From assembly GCA_014208095.1 (NCBI GenBank), contig JACHMT010000001.1, positions 186,001-250,000 of the forward strand: a stretch of 64,000 nucleotides of DNA. Direction: 5' to 3'. Of this stretch, positions 1 through 8,303 are shown piece after piece. Numbering within the stretch: position 1 is the first letter of the stretch; each line of letters starts with the position of its first letter. Position numbers and translations under genes: made by a program. Under the pieces are notes generated by a model. It had not been told where the DNA came from, searched no databases, and worked only from the letters and a program-made list of their open reading frames with translations. Source of the DNA: Actinospineispora eucalypti (GTDB lineage Bacteria > Actinomycetota > Actinomycetes > Mycobacteriales > Pseudonocardiaceae).

Positions 1-2
1 CC

Positions 3-161
3 ACCGCCGCGCAGGTCGCGCTGGCCTGGCTGCTGCAGCGATCCTCGATCATGCTCCCGATCCCCGGCACGAGCTCGGTGGCCCACCTCGAAGAGAACCT
101 GCTCGCCGCCGAACTGAAGCTCGACCTCTCAACCGTCGCAGCCCTCGACGACGCCGCCTGA
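3..161 (+). CDS. Aldo/keto reductase, C-terminal fragment (cut by window start)
   Basis: Only the last 52 codons are present, ending in TGA at 159-161. The translation ([15 protein letters not shown], then [15 protein letters not shown]) is the characteristic C-terminal end of the aldo/keto reductase barrel: the helix before the last strand, the PIPG segment that contacts the NADPH phosphate, and the closing LxEN helix. Such enzymes are cytosolic NADPH-dependent carbonyl reductases; the substrate cannot be told from this piece. The next gene runs towards it (convergent), 18 bp away. Confidence 0.85.
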   Translation, partial: TAAQVALAWLLQRSSIMLPIPGTSSVAHLEENLLAAELKLDLSTVAALDDAA

Positions 162-179
162 CGGAACCCTGTGTGCGGG

Positions 180-1331
180 CTAGCGGTCCGCCGGTGCCGG
201 TTCGACTTCGGGGTCGTGCGGGTCGAGGGGGTCGACCTCGGCTGGTGGGGGCGTGGCGGCTGGGGATTCGCTGAGGGAGCGGACGAAGGCGGAGAGTACG
301 GCGATGAGCGGCACCGCGAGCAGCGCGCCGGCGATGCCGGAGATGACCACACCGGCCGCCACGCCGAGCACGATCGCCAGCGGGTGCAGCGCCACCGCGC
401 GGCCCAGCAGGACCGGCTGCAGCACGTGGCTCTCCAGCTGCATCACGCCGACCACGACGGCCAGCACGATCAGTGCGGGCACCGGGCCGTTGGCGACCAG
501 CGCGATCAGGATCGCCACCGAGCCGGACAGCACCGCACCGACCAGCGGGATGAACGCGCCGAGGAAGACCAGTGCCGCCAGCGGCACCGCGAGCGGCACG
601 CCGACCAGCCACAACCCGATGCCGATGCCGACCGCGTCCACCACGGCGACCACCACGGTGGCCCGGGTGTAGCCGACCAGTGAGGCGAACGCGCGCTGCC
701 CGGCCACGCCGGCCCGGTCCCGCTGCTCGGGCGGCAGCGCCTTCAGCAGGAAGGTGAAGATCGGCCGGCCGTCATAGAGGAAGAAGATCAGCACGAACAG
801 CGCGAGCGCCAACCCGGAGGCGAACTCGCCGGCGGTGGCCGCGGTGGTGAGTGCGCCGGAGGTAATGGCGTCGGTGTTCGCCGCGAGGGAGCGCTGCAGC
901 TCGGCGGGCAGGTCGTTCAGGCGCTCCGGGGAGAACCGGAACGGCGGCCCGGCCAGCAGCGGCTTGATGTTGACCTCGAAGCTCTGCACCAGTTGGGTGC
1001 GCAGGTCGGGCAGGCCGGCGACGAACGCGTTGATCACGAACGACAGAACCAGCGACAGCAGCGCGATGCCGCCGACGAGTACCAGCGCGGTGGCCAGGCC
1101 CCGGGGCAGGCGAAGCTTGTTCACGGCGGCGGCCACCAGAGGGGCGAGCAGCGCCGCCAGTAGCAACGCGATCGCCACCGGCACCACGACTATCCGCAGC
1201 TGGATGATCAGGAAGATCACCACGCCCAGCGCGGCCGCGATGATCAGGAAGCGGGCGCTCAGCTCGGATGCCACGCGCAGGGCCGACCGGGACCGTGTGG
1301 GTTCCACGAGTCGACCATAGTCGTTACGCAT
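180..1331 (-). CDS. AI-2E family (TqsA/PerM-like) membrane transporter
   Basis: A 383-residue polytopic membrane protein of normal length for the AI-2E transporter family. It has two hydrophobic helices near residues 28-70, another near 80-105, a long extracytoplasmic stretch (about 110-165) and a block of C-terminal helices from about 165 to 345. The family hallmark is visible in the C-terminal half, with GFIP-like and PxxxG segments (FLGAFIPLVGAVLSG) followed by HVLQPVLLGRAVALHP. The cytoplasmic tail is proline- and acid-rich. Family members export small molecules, including autoinducer-2 in E. coli TqsA; the substrate here is unknown. It is monocistronic as far as visible. Confidence 0.9.
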   Translation of the reverse strand: MRNDYGRLVEPTRSRSALRVASELSARFLIIAAALGVVIFLIIQLRIVVVPVAIALLLAALLAPLVAAAVNKLRLPRGLATALVLVGGIALLSLVLSFVINAFVAGLPDLRTQLVQSFEVNIKPLLAGPPFRFSPERLNDLPAELQRSLAANTDAITSGALTTAATAGEFASGLALALFVLIFFLYDGRPIFTFLLKALPPEQRDRAGVAGQRAFASLVGYTRATVVVAVVDAVGIGIGLWLVGVPLAVPLAALVFLGAFIPLVGAVLSGSVAILIALVANGPVPALIVLAVVVGVMQLESHVLQPVLLGRAVALHPLAIVLGVAAGVVISGIAGALLAVPLIAVLSAFVRSLSESPAATPPPAEVDPLDPHDPEVEPAPADR

Positions 1332-1477
1332 TGACCAGCCTTGGAGATATAAGGGCCACTCTATAGAGGGGTCCTTAGTTGGTTCGGCTAAGACCTTTGT
1401 AATCGGCGCAACCTAACGCCCCGGGCAGCCGTTTGTCCGGCGTAGTTGACCAGTCGACGGCGGAGGTAAGCGCGCAG

Positions 1478-1885
1478 GTGTACGAGCCGGCAATCAACCC
1501 CGACACCCTGGATTCGCAGGATTCCGAGCTCACCCCCATCTTCCACGCCCTGGTCACCCGCGCCGCCGATCCCGCCGAACATTTCCAACGAGATCCGCTG
1601 AGCGCACCCATGCCGGTCACCCCCGCGTCACCGTTGGCGATGGCCCGCATGCTGCTGAGCGCGGTGCCGGTGGCCCGTCTCGAGTCCAGCCCGGTTGAGC
1701 GCGCCTACCCCGGGTCCGTCGGTGGCTCCGTGCGGATGCGGCCGAGCCTGGCCAGCGTGGCCAGCGGCGGGGGCTCGAGTGACGAAAGTGGCGGACGTCA
1801 TGAGATCCGCGAACCGCGCTCGCCCCGGAGCGGGCGGCACCGGGCACTACGGTCCGTCGGCCTTGGTGTGACCGAATCACGTTGA
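1478..1885 (+). CDS. Hypothetical protein, possibly decayed
   Basis: A GTG codon at 1478 follows GGAGG at 1462-1466 and opens a 135-codon frame. The first 90 or so codons have strongly G/C-biased third positions and a non-repetitive composition (VYEPAINPDTLDSQDSELTPIFHALV), as expected of a real gene. After about 1780 the bias fades and the sequence becomes Arg/Ser-rich, so the true end may have been lost by a frameshift. I recognise no domain. The stretch 1332-1477 upstream has no other convincing gene. Low confidence; it could be non-coding. Confidence 0.3.
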   Translation: MYEPAINPDTLDSQDSELTPIFHALVTRAADPAEHFQRDPLSAPMPVTPASPLAMARMLLSAVPVARLESSPVERAYPGSVGGSVRMRPSLASVASGGGSSDESGGRHEIREPRSPRSGRHRALRSVGLGVTESR

Positions 1886-2051
1886 GATAACGCAATCGGC
1901 CTATTGAGTGATCGAAAGTGGGGGGCGGTCACCCGGGCAGGACTACCAAGGGTCGCGAGCCCGCTGGACTTCCTTCACTCGGGTGAGCCCGTCACTCATC
2001 CGGTGGTCTTCTCGTTGAATCCGGTACTGAGCCGTGAGCGAGGAGGACCGG

Positions 2052-3641
2052 ATGAACGCCAGGCGCGGTAACACCTGGGGTAGGCACGGCTTCGGCGCCG
2101 CTGCCATCACCGGCGGCATGATCGGGGTAAGTGGCGTCGGTGCTCCCGCCCGCGGCGCCGGACCGCGCGGCATCGGGATGCACACCGACCGCCGGGTCGC
2201 CCCTTCTGGCGCCCAGGCCTCCAACCCCGGGATGCACCCGACCACGAGTGCCGCAACCACGGCGATGGCCGGCGTGATGGCCGAGGCAACCCGGCGCGTT
2301 CCGCAGACCCCGCCCGCTTCGGGCGGGCCCCAGCACGTGCAGGGGTCCGGCCCGGTCGGCGCCGTGGCCGCCCGCTACGGCGTGCCCGAGTACCACCGCG
2401 AGGCCGGTACCTCTGAGTTCCGGGTGAACGAGATCGCCGACCAGACCATGCGGAACCAGCCGGTCGGCCCGGCTTCACAGTTCGGTGGTGGGGAGCGGCC
2501 GCAGGCCAGCGTCGGCGGTGCCAGCGTCGGAGGTCCGGGTGGCACCGGCGGCTTCGCGTCCGCGCAAGTGGCGGCGCAGCACCGGTGGGGTATGGCGGAC
2601 CGCTCCGGTTCCGGACCTCGGCACGCCACTCCCGAGGGCGGCTCCGCCTCGGCCGAATCGCGGCCGCAGCCCGACCCTCTGAGCGACCCTCGGCCGCAGT
2701 CCGGCGCACCGAACGGTACGCCCGGCCACACGAACGCCTCGCCGAGCGGCCCGATGAACGCTCTGGCCAACGGCCCGATGAACGGTCTGTCTAACGGCCC
2801 GGCAAATGGTCTGCCAGGTGGCCCGGCGAACGGTCTGCCAGGTGGCGCGGCGAATGGTCTGACCAACAGTCCGCGGAATGGTCTGTCTCACGGGCCGGCG
2901 AACGGTCTGACGGGCGGCCCGGGCAATGGCCTGCCTGGCGGCGCGGGGAACGGCGTGTTGAACGCTCCGGGGAACGGTGTGATGAGTGGCCCGGTCAACG
3001 GACCGGCGGGCTTCGGCGGCGGTGGCGGTTCGGTCTCGGACGGCTTTCTCGCCGGGAGCGTGGCCGCGCTGGCCACCGGATTCGACTCCTACGGCGGCCG
3101 GGAGGAGCCGGCGCCGGGCGGCGGCGTTCCGTCGGATGGCGGGCTCCCGTCGGGTGCGTCCCAGGCTGGCCCGCTGAGCTCGGCCGGCTTCGGCACCGGC
3201 AGCATGGGTACCGCCAGCGGCCCGACCGCCCACGGCGGTCCGACCACTGGTGGCCCGATCGCCCACAACGGTCCGACCATGGCTGGTTCGGTCGCCCATA
3301 GTGGTCCGACCATGGCTGGTTCGACCATCGCAAACCGGGCCAGCGGCGCGCCGGTGTCCGGCATCGGCCCGGCGGGCGGTGCCTCGGCGAACAGTGCCTC
3401 GGCGAACAGTGCTTCAGCGGGTAGCGCTTCGGCGGGCGGTGCCTCGGCGAACAGTGCCTCTACGGGCGGTGCTTCGGCGGGCAGCCGGCACGCGCGGCCG
3501 GAGGCGCCGGAACTGTTCGGCGAGCGGTCCGCCCGGCACGCGGCGCCCGAGCGCGCGGACATCGACGGGTCCGCGCTGGGCAGCCTGGACAGCAGCACGC
3601 TGTGGGGCTCGCTGTCCCTCCCCTCCGTACCGCCCCGCTAG
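2052..3641 (+). CDS. Low-complexity Gly/Asn/Ser/Ala repeat protein of unknown function
   Basis: A 529-residue protein starting at the ATG five bases after GAGGAGG; an upstream GTG at 2034 is in frame but has no Shine-Dalgarno sequence. The N-terminus is weakly hydrophobic (FGAAAITGGMIGVSG), not a convincing signal peptide. Residues 232-319 are eleven copies of an 8-residue unit of the form NGPxNGLx. Residues 389-430 contain another repeat built on GPTMAGS/VAHSGP, and residues 443-477 are seven copies of a 5-residue ASAN/ASAG unit. The C-terminal 50 residues (ARPEAPELFGERS, LDSSTLWGSLSLP) are not repetitive and may hold the conserved part. No enzymatic motif is visible. It is followed by a strong terminator hairpin. 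Function unknown; a surface or structural role is only a guess from composition. Confidence 0.7.
   Translation: MNARRGNTWGRHGFGAAAITGGMIGVSGVGAPARGAGPRGIGMHTDRRVAPSGAQASNPGMHPTTSAATTAMAGVMAEATRRVPQTPPASGGPQHVQGSGPVGAVAARYGVPEYHREAGTSEFRVNEIADQTMRNQPVGPASQFGGGERPQASVGGASVGGPGGTGGFASAQVAAQHRWGMADRSGSGPRHATPEGGSASAESRPQPDPLSDPRPQSGAPNGTPGHTNASPSGPMNALANGPMNGLSNGPANGLPGGPANGLPGGAANGLTNSPRNGLSHGPANGLTGGPGNGLPGGAGNGVLNAPGNGVMSGPVNGPAGFGGGGGSVSDGFLAGSVAALATGFDSYGGREEPAPGGGVPSDGGLPSGASQAGPLSSAGFGTGSMGTASGPTAHGGPTTGGPIAHNGPTMAGSVAHSGPTMAGSTIANRASGAPVSGIGPAGGASANSASANSASAGSASAGGASANSASTGGASAGSRHARPEAPELFGERSARHAAPERADIDGSALGSLDSSTLWGSLSLPSVPPR
2745..3008 (+). repeat. 24-nt in-frame tandem repeat, 11 copies
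   Basis: Eleven consecutive 24-bp units encode variants of (N/G/S)GPxNGLx. Copies differ mostly at the fourth residue (M, A, R, G, V) and the eighth (A, S, P, T, L, M). Unit length is a whole number of codons, so copy-number change keeps the frame. Confidence 0.9.
3378..3482 (+). repeat. 15-nt in-frame tandem repeat, 7 copies
   Basis: Seven 15-bp units encode GASAN, SASAN, SASAG, SASAG, GASAN, SASTG and GASAG in the same gene as the 24-nt repeat. Synonymous third-position differences (gcc tcg / gct tca / gct tcg) show that the copies are not all recent. Confidence 0.9.
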
Positions 3642-3670
3642 TTCAAAGTCTTTCCGCTCCCCGGCGAGGT

Positions 3671-3717
3671 CGGTACGCGGGCACGCCGATCGTGGGGTAC
3701 GGCGTGCCCGCGTACCG
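3671..3717 (+). terminator. Strong hairpin terminator after the repeat-protein gene
   Basis: Arms 3671-3688 and 3700-3717 are perfectly complementary (18 bp, GC-rich) around an 11-nt loop. There is no T-run, which is usual for actinobacterial terminators. It lies 30 bp after the stop codon of the upstream gene. Confidence 0.8.
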
Positions 3718-3781
3718 GATCTTGAGACAACGGCGGGTAACCGGCTGATTACGTCGGCGCGGCGCGCTAGGCTCGCGGCGC

Positions 3782-5074
3782 ATGTGGACGAACTGGTCTG
3801 GCGGGCAGCGGAGCGCCCCGCACGCCACCGTCCGTCCGTTGGACGAGGCGGGCGTACGGGCGGCGGTGCGGCGCGCGGCCGCGAGTGGCCGGCGCGTGCG
3901 ACCCTTCGGGGCCGGTCATTCGTTCAGCCCGCTGGCGGTCACTGATGACGTGGCGCTGGACCTTTCCGCGCTGACCGGGGTCGTCGGCGTCGCCGGCCGG
4001 CGCGTCCGGGTGCGCGCCGGGACCACGCTGGCCGAGCTGAACGCCGTGCTGGCCGACCGCGATCTCGCCCTCGGCACGCTCGCCGACGTGGACACGCCCA
4101 CCGTCGCCGGCGCGATCGCCACCGGCACGCATGGCAGCTCGCCGAAGGTCGGATCGCTGTCCGCACAGGTCACCGCGTTGCGCATGGTGGACGGCCACGG
4201 GCAGGCCGCCGAGGTTCCGGCCGCCGAACTGGACGCCGCCCGCACTGCCCTCGGTGCCCTCGGCGTGATCACCGAGGTGGAGCTGACCGTGGTCCCGGCC
4301 CGCCGGTTGCGCGTCTCCCAGGCGCGCGTACCGCTGGCCGAGGCGCTGGCCGGCGGGTACCTGGACGGGCACGACTGGGCCGAGTTCTCCGTCTTCCCGT
4401 ATGCCGAGGAGGCCCTCGCCCGGTGGGCGGACGCGGTTTCGCCCGACCCGGCGAGCGACGCGCAACCGGAGCCGGACGGTGCCCGGTCGGCGTCGCTGCG
4501 CAACCTGGTGGAGTCGCGCCTGGTGCGCGCGGCGGCGGTGGGCGGCGGGGTGGCGCTCGGTCGCTCGGTGCCCCGGTTGGTGCCGGCGATCAACCGGGTG
4601 GCCACCGCGCTGACCTCGACCGGCGCGGTCACCGACCTGCCGCACCGCGTGCTCGTCGCCCGACCCGTGGTTCGCTGGGAAGAATGCGAGTGGGCGGTGC
4701 CGAGGGAGCGTCTCGCGGACGCCGTCGGTGAGCTGCTCGCCGCGATCACCGAGCGCGAGCTGGACGTGGCTTTCCCGGTGGACGTCCGGGTCGGGCCGGC
4801 GGAGACGGGTTGGCTGCACCCGGCGCACCAGCGGGCCACCGGCTGGATCGCGGTGCACACCGCCGTGGGTGCGGACCCCGAGCCGTTGCGGCTGGCCGCC
4901 GAGGTGCTCGGCGGGCACCAGGGCCGGCCGCACTGGGGCAAGCGGCACCGGTGGACGGCGTCACAACTCGCCGAGGCCTACCCCCGCTACGCGGAGTTCC
5001 TGACCGTCCGGGACCGGCGAGACCCGAACCGCGTGTTCACCAACCCGCACCTGGACGCCCTACTGGGCCACTGA
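3782..5074 (+). CDS. FAD-linked sugar-1,4-lactone oxidase (D-arabinono-lactone oxidase family)
   Basis: A 430-residue flavoprotein of the VAO/ALO family, usual length. The N-terminal FAD-binding half has FGAGHSFS (about residues 42-49; the His of the GHS motif is the flavin attachment site in covalent members) and the cofactor-contact segment DVDTPTVAGAIATGTHGSS (about 100-120). The C-terminal substrate domain ends with GRPHWGKRHRW (about 380-390) and DPNRVFTNPHLD, both hallmarks of aldonolactone and xylitol oxidases. It oxidises a sugar lactone or polyol with O2, yielding H2O2, in the cytosol. Exact substrate not assignable: D-arabinono-, L-gulono-lactone or alditol. It is convergent with the next gene, sharing a palindromic terminator. 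Confidence 0.88.
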   Translation: MWTNWSGGQRSAPHATVRPLDEAGVRAAVRRAAASGRRVRPFGAGHSFSPLAVTDDVALDLSALTGVVGVAGRRVRVRAGTTLAELNAVLADRDLALGTLADVDTPTVAGAIATGTHGSSPKVGSLSAQVTALRMVDGHGQAAEVPAAELDAARTALGALGVITEVELTVVPARRLRVSQARVPLAEALAGGYLDGHDWAEFSVFPYAEEALARWADAVSPDPASDAQPEPDGARSASLRNLVESRLVRAAAVGGGVALGRSVPRLVPAINRVATALTSTGAVTDLPHRVLVARPVVRWEECEWAVPRERLADAVGELLAAITERELDVAFPVDVRVGPAETGWLHPAHQRATGWIAVHTAVGADPEPLRLAAEVLGGHQGRPHWGKRHRWTASQLAEAYPRYAEFLTVRDRRDPNRVFTNPHLDALLGH

Positions 5075-5123
5075 TTGTTGCGTATCTCCACGCAGAGCTG
5101 CTCTGCGTGGAGATACGCAACAA
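5075..5123. terminator. Perfect 24-bp palindrome, bidirectional terminator
   Basis: Arms 5075-5098 and 5100-5123 are perfect reverse complements separated by one base. The element begins immediately after the stop of the lactone-oxidase gene and ends immediately before the stop of the convergent amidohydrolase gene, so it can end both transcripts. In layout it resembles a one-forward, one-reverse version of the 22-nt arrays described elsewhere in this window. Confidence 0.85.
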
Positions 5124-6455
5124 CTAGCCCAGGCGGGCGGCGACGGCGCGCGCGGCCGACTGGACCTCGGCCCGGTCCACCCTGGTCGGCTCGCCACCGG
5201 CGAGCACCCGCTCGCCGGCCACCCACACGTCGCGCACCAGGCGTGCGCCGCCGGCCCAGACCAGGTTGGAAACCACCCGCGCGTCCGAGTCGGCCAGGTC
5301 CAGGAAGCCCGGGTCGTCCGTGCTGACGTGTACGACGTCCGCCCAGCGGCCGGGTTCCAGCGCGCCGAGGTCGTCGCGGCCGATCGAGGCCGCACCGTGC
5401 CGGGTGGCCAGCAGGAGCAGCTCGGGGGCGGTCAACTCGGCGGCGTTTCCGCTGGTCACCCTGGCGAGCAGGCCGGCGAGGCGGGCAACGGCGAACAGGT
5501 CCAGGTCGTCCGACGATGCCGGGCCGTCGGTACCCAGGCCGAGCGGGACGCCGGCCGCGCGCAACGCGGACAGCCGGGCGGTGCCGGCGGCCAGCTTGGC
5601 GTTCGACACCGGGCAGTGCGCCACCGCCGCCCCGGCCCCGGCGAGCAGCGCGATGTCCCGGTCGTCCAGGTGCACGGAGTGCGCGGCGAGCACCCGCCCG
5701 CCCTGGCCGAGCACGCCGAGTGAGGCCAGCATCCGGGGCACCGAGCCGTAGGCCGCGCGTTGCGCCGCGTCCTCGCCGGCCGCCTCGGCCAGGTGCAGGT
5801 GCAGCAGCGCCCCGCGAGCCCGGGCCGCCTCGCCGGCCGCGGTCAACGCCTCCGGGGGCAGCGTGTACGCCGAGTGCGGCCCGTAGCCCAACTCGATCCG
5901 CTCGCCCGGTCCGTGCCGCAGGCCGACCGTGTCGATCCGTGCGGACACCTCGTCCAGCATCTGTTGCCAGCTGCCCAGCCGGTCCCAGCCGGGGGCGTCG
6001 ATGATCCCCGGCGTGAGCACCACCCGGCTGCCCGCACCGAGCACCGCGTCGATCACCGCGTCGGTGAAGAAGTACATCTCCACGCTGGTCGTGACGCCGG
6101 CGCGGAGCAGTTCCACACAGCCGAGCAGCATGCCGGTGCGCACGTCCGGGGCGGTCAGCCGGGCCTCGGCCGGCCAGATCACCTCGTGCAGCCAGCGCAA
6201 CAGCGGCAGGTCCCCACCCAGCCCGCGCAGCACGGTCATCGGCGTGTGGCAGTGGGTGTTCACCAGCCCGGGCAGCAGCAACCCGTCCAGCTCCACCACC
6301 TCGCCGGACGCCGGCGGGGCGTCGGCGCGCGGGCCGCACCAGGTGATCCGGCCGTCCGGCCCGACGTCCACCACCGCGTCGCGCAGGACCGAGCAGGCCG
6401 GGTCGCAGGGCAGCACCAATGGCGCCGCCAGTCTCGTACCCACCGAGCCGATCAT
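5124..6455 (-). CDS. Amidohydrolase, MTA/SAH deaminase (MtaD/TrzN-like) family
   Basis: A 443-residue metal-dependent deaminase or hydrolase. It has the beta-sandwich N-terminus (VVDVGPDGRITWCG), then the metal-binding HCHTP (about residues 68-72), HLHLAE (about 200), AHSVHLDD (about 240) and GTDGPASSDDLD (about 305), and the closing beta-sandwich (GRWADVVHVS...VWVAGERVL). All expected His/Asp ligands are present. Characterised relatives deaminate 5'-methylthioadenosine, S-adenosylhomocysteine or other aminated heterocycles. Purine salvage is likely, but the substrate cannot be fixed from sequence. The ATG at 6455 gives the family's usual length. Confidence 0.85.
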   Translation of the reverse strand: MIGSVGTRLAAPLVLPCDPACSVLRDAVVDVGPDGRITWCGPRADAPPASGEVVELDGLLLPGLVNTHCHTPMTVLRGLGGDLPLLRWLHEVIWPAEARLTAPDVRTGMLLGCVELLRAGVTTSVEMYFFTDAVIDAVLGAGSRVVLTPGIIDAPGWDRLGSWQQMLDEVSARIDTVGLRHGPGERIELGYGPHSAYTLPPEALTAAGEAARARGALLHLHLAEAAGEDAAQRAAYGSVPRMLASLGVLGQGGRVLAAHSVHLDDRDIALLAGAGAAVAHCPVSNAKLAAGTARLSALRAAGVPLGLGTDGPASSDDLDLFAVARLAGLLARVTSGNAAELTAPELLLLATRHGAASIGRDDLGALEPGRWADVVHVSTDDPGFLDLADSDARVVSNLVWAGGARLVRDVWVAGERVLAGGEPTRVDRAEVQSAARAVAARLG

Positions 6456-6545
6456 CGTCCGCGCCCGGCGGTAGGACGCCGGGAACCTTTCAGAGCCCCC
6501 ACATCGATCACCGTACGCACCCGGCGGAACTCCGCCAACCGGCTC

Positions 6546-7172
6546 TCAGAGCCGCTTCTCCAGCAGCGAGCGCAGGGACCGGAACGGGGGCAGCCAGGCG
6601 CCCTCGTCGGGCAGCGAGTCCAGCGTCATGCGAGGCAACGGCTCGCGGAACACGCCGTCGATGTCCTCCAGGTCGACGAAGTCGATGATGTCGGAGGCCT
6701 GGGCGAACGAGGCGTACTCGCGGAACCCGATCACGGTGACCCCGATGGCCGCCTTGACCAGTTCCTCCAGCGGCTCGCGGAACGCCCGCCCGTCGCCGGA
6801 GGCGACCACCACGCCGGCCAGGCCGCCCTCGGCCCGCCGAGCCGCGATGTGGTCGAGCATGTCCGAGTCGATGTCGCTGTCCTCGGTGATCTTCGGCTTG
6901 GCGAACACCGCGAAGCCGACGTTGCGCAGCGCCTCCACCCACGGGCGCACCACCTCGGTGCTGCCCGGTGTGACGTTGGTGAACACGCACGCCTCGGCGA
7001 TGCCTTCGCCGGCCCGGTCCAGCAGCCACCGGCCGACCGCGTCGAACCGAGGCCGGAACGCCGACGTCGGCCGGGCGCCGAGCAGCGAGCCGAGGCTCAT
7101 GTCCATGTTCGGCGCGTCCCACACCAACAGCGTGCGCTGGGCGGATCGGGGCGCAAGCTCGGGCTCGGTCAT
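6546..7172 (-). CDS. NYN (PIN-like) domain protein, putative nuclease
   Basis: A 208-residue protein. I chose ATG 7172 (MTEPELAP) over the in-frame upstream start at 7196. It shows the NYN-domain order: LLVWDAPNMD near the N-terminus (first acidic residue plus Asn), a central acidic SDIDSDMLDHIA, and VVVASGDGRAF, matching the SGDxDF strand-end motif with its Asp. These acidic residues would bind Mg2+ in a PIN-fold ribonuclease. The C-terminal 40 residues, with a conserved-looking FRSLRSLLEK, lie outside the domain. RNA processing or decay is an inference. It is divergent from the thioesterase gene. Confidence 0.75.
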   Translation of the reverse strand: MTEPELAPRSAQRTLLVWDAPNMDMSLGSLLGARPTSAFRPRFDAVGRWLLDRAGEGIAEACVFTNVTPGSTEVVRPWVEALRNVGFAVFAKPKITEDSDIDSDMLDHIAARRAEGGLAGVVVASGDGRAFREPLEELVKAAIGVTVIGFREYASFAQASDIIDFVDLEDIDGVFREPLPRMTLDSLPDEGAWLPPFRSLRSLLEKRL

Positions 7173-7204
7173 GCATCCGACCCTATGCCGGCACACTGTT
7201 CAGC

Positions 7205-7663
7205 ATGACGGCGGAGGCGCGACAGGGTGCAGATTCATCAGATCCGGGTGCTATTGCTCGGCAAACGGCGGAACGGATGCGTGCGGCCGACGCAGCCTCG
7301 GCCGGCGCCGGCGTGGAGGTGGTCTCGGTGTCCCCCGGTCGGGCGAGTGCGCGGCTGGTGGTGCGGGAACGACACGTGAACGGCCACGCCGTGGCGCACG
7401 GCGGGTACCTGTTCCTGCTGGCGGATACGGCCTTCGCATACGCGTGTAACAGCTTCGGAGTGCCTACATTGGCGGCCGGAGCCGACATAACCTTCATGCG
7501 CTCGGCGCGCCTGGGTGACGAGCTGGTGGCGGAGGCGCAGCTGCGCGCGTCCAGCGGGCGGTCCGGGATCTACGACGTCACGGTGCGGTGCGGGGAGACG
7601 GTGGTGGCGGAGTTTCGCGGGCGCAGCCGGTCGGTGCCAGAGCGTTATACATCAGATCGGTGA
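7205..7663 (+). CDS. paaI: PaaI-type hydroxyphenylacetyl-CoA thioesterase
   Basis: A 152-residue single hot-dog domain of the PaaI family. The signature HVNGHAVAHGGYLFLLADTAFAYACNS (about residues 58-84) contains the active-site Asn, the HGG turn and the catalytic Asp on the hot-dog helix. The strands that follow (ADITFMRSARLGDELVAEA, GIYDVTVRC) are typical. PaaI hydrolyses aromatic CoA esters as a safety valve in phenylacetate catabolism; no paa cluster is visible, so a general acyl-CoA proofreading role is possible. Its last 86 bp overlap the convergent trmB gene. Confidence 0.85.
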   Translation: MTAEARQGADSSDPGAIARQTAERMRAADAASAGAGVEVVSVSPGRASARLVVRERHVNGHAVAHGGYLFLLADTAFAYACNSFGVPTLAAGADITFMRSARLGDELVAEAQLRASSGRSGIYDVTVRCGETVVAEFRGRSRSVPERYTSDR

Positions 7664-8294
7664 CCGTTCGGCCCTCTTCCCGGGCCCGCTGCTCGAACTT
7701 GGTCAGCGGGCGCCAGGCCGGGCGGTCCACCGGACCGCCGAGCAGCGCGGGCTCGGCGTCGCACACCTTGCGCATGTGGTCGGCGTAGTGCTGCCAGTCG
7801 GTGGCCAGGTGCAGGGTGCCGCCGGGTTGCAGTCGGCTCGCGGCCAGCGCGGCGAAGTCCGGCTGGACGATCCGCCGCTTGTGGTGCTTGCGCTTCGGCC
7901 ACGGGTCGGGGAAGAACACCCGGAGCCCGTGCAGCGAGCCGGGCGTGATCCGCTCGCGCAGTAGCCGGACCGCGTCGCCGCGCACCAGGCGCAGGTTGGT
8001 CAGCCCCTGCTCGTGGATGCGCATGAGCAGCTGGGCCAGCCCCGGCTGGTACACCTCGACGGCCAGGTAGTTGATCTCCGGCGCGGCGGCGGCCATGGCG
8101 GCCGTGGACTCGCCCATGCCGGAGCCGATCTCCACCAGCAGCGGCGCCCGGCGGCCGAACCAGCCGTCCGCGTCCAGGGCATCGGGGAGTTCGTCCAGGT
8201 CGCGGCCGTACTCGGGCCACCAGCGGTGCCAGGCGTGCTGTTGTCCCTCGGTCATCCGGCCGCGCCGGTCCGAGAAGCTCACCACCGCGCGCAC
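7578..8294 (-). CDS. trmB: tRNA (guanine-N7-)-methyltransferase TrmB
   Basis: A 238-residue SAM-dependent methyltransferase that makes m7G46 in tRNA. It shows VEIGSGMGEST (SAM-binding loop, about residues 54-64), RLVRGDAVRLL, then the TrmB-specific FFPDPWPKRKHHKRR (about 126-140) and TKFEQRAREEG (about 198-208). I kept the GTG at 8294 because VVSFSDRRGRMTEGQQ matches the usual family N-terminus. The family normally ends near TDLMYNAL; here about 16 further Pro/Thr-rich residues follow, read antisense through the end of paaI, suggesting loss of the original stop. Confidence 0.93.
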   Translation of the reverse strand: MRAVVSFSDRRGRMTEGQQHAWHRWWPEYGRDLDELPDALDADGWFGRRAPLLVEIGSGMGESTAAMAAAAPEINYLAVEVYQPGLAQLLMRIHEQGLTNLRLVRGDAVRLLRERITPGSLHGLRVFFPDPWPKRKHHKRRIVQPDFAALAASRLQPGGTLHLATDWQHYADHMRKVCDAEPALLGGPVDRPAWRPLTKFEQRAREEGRTVTDLMYNALAPTGCARETPPPPSPRTAP

Positions 8295-8303
8295 CGGCGA
8301 ACT

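Noticed and set aside
5760..7208. 482-codon plus-strand open frame
   Set aside because: It lies antisense to the amidohydrolase and NYN genes; its His/Arg/Gln-rich translation has no motifs and mirrors their codons.
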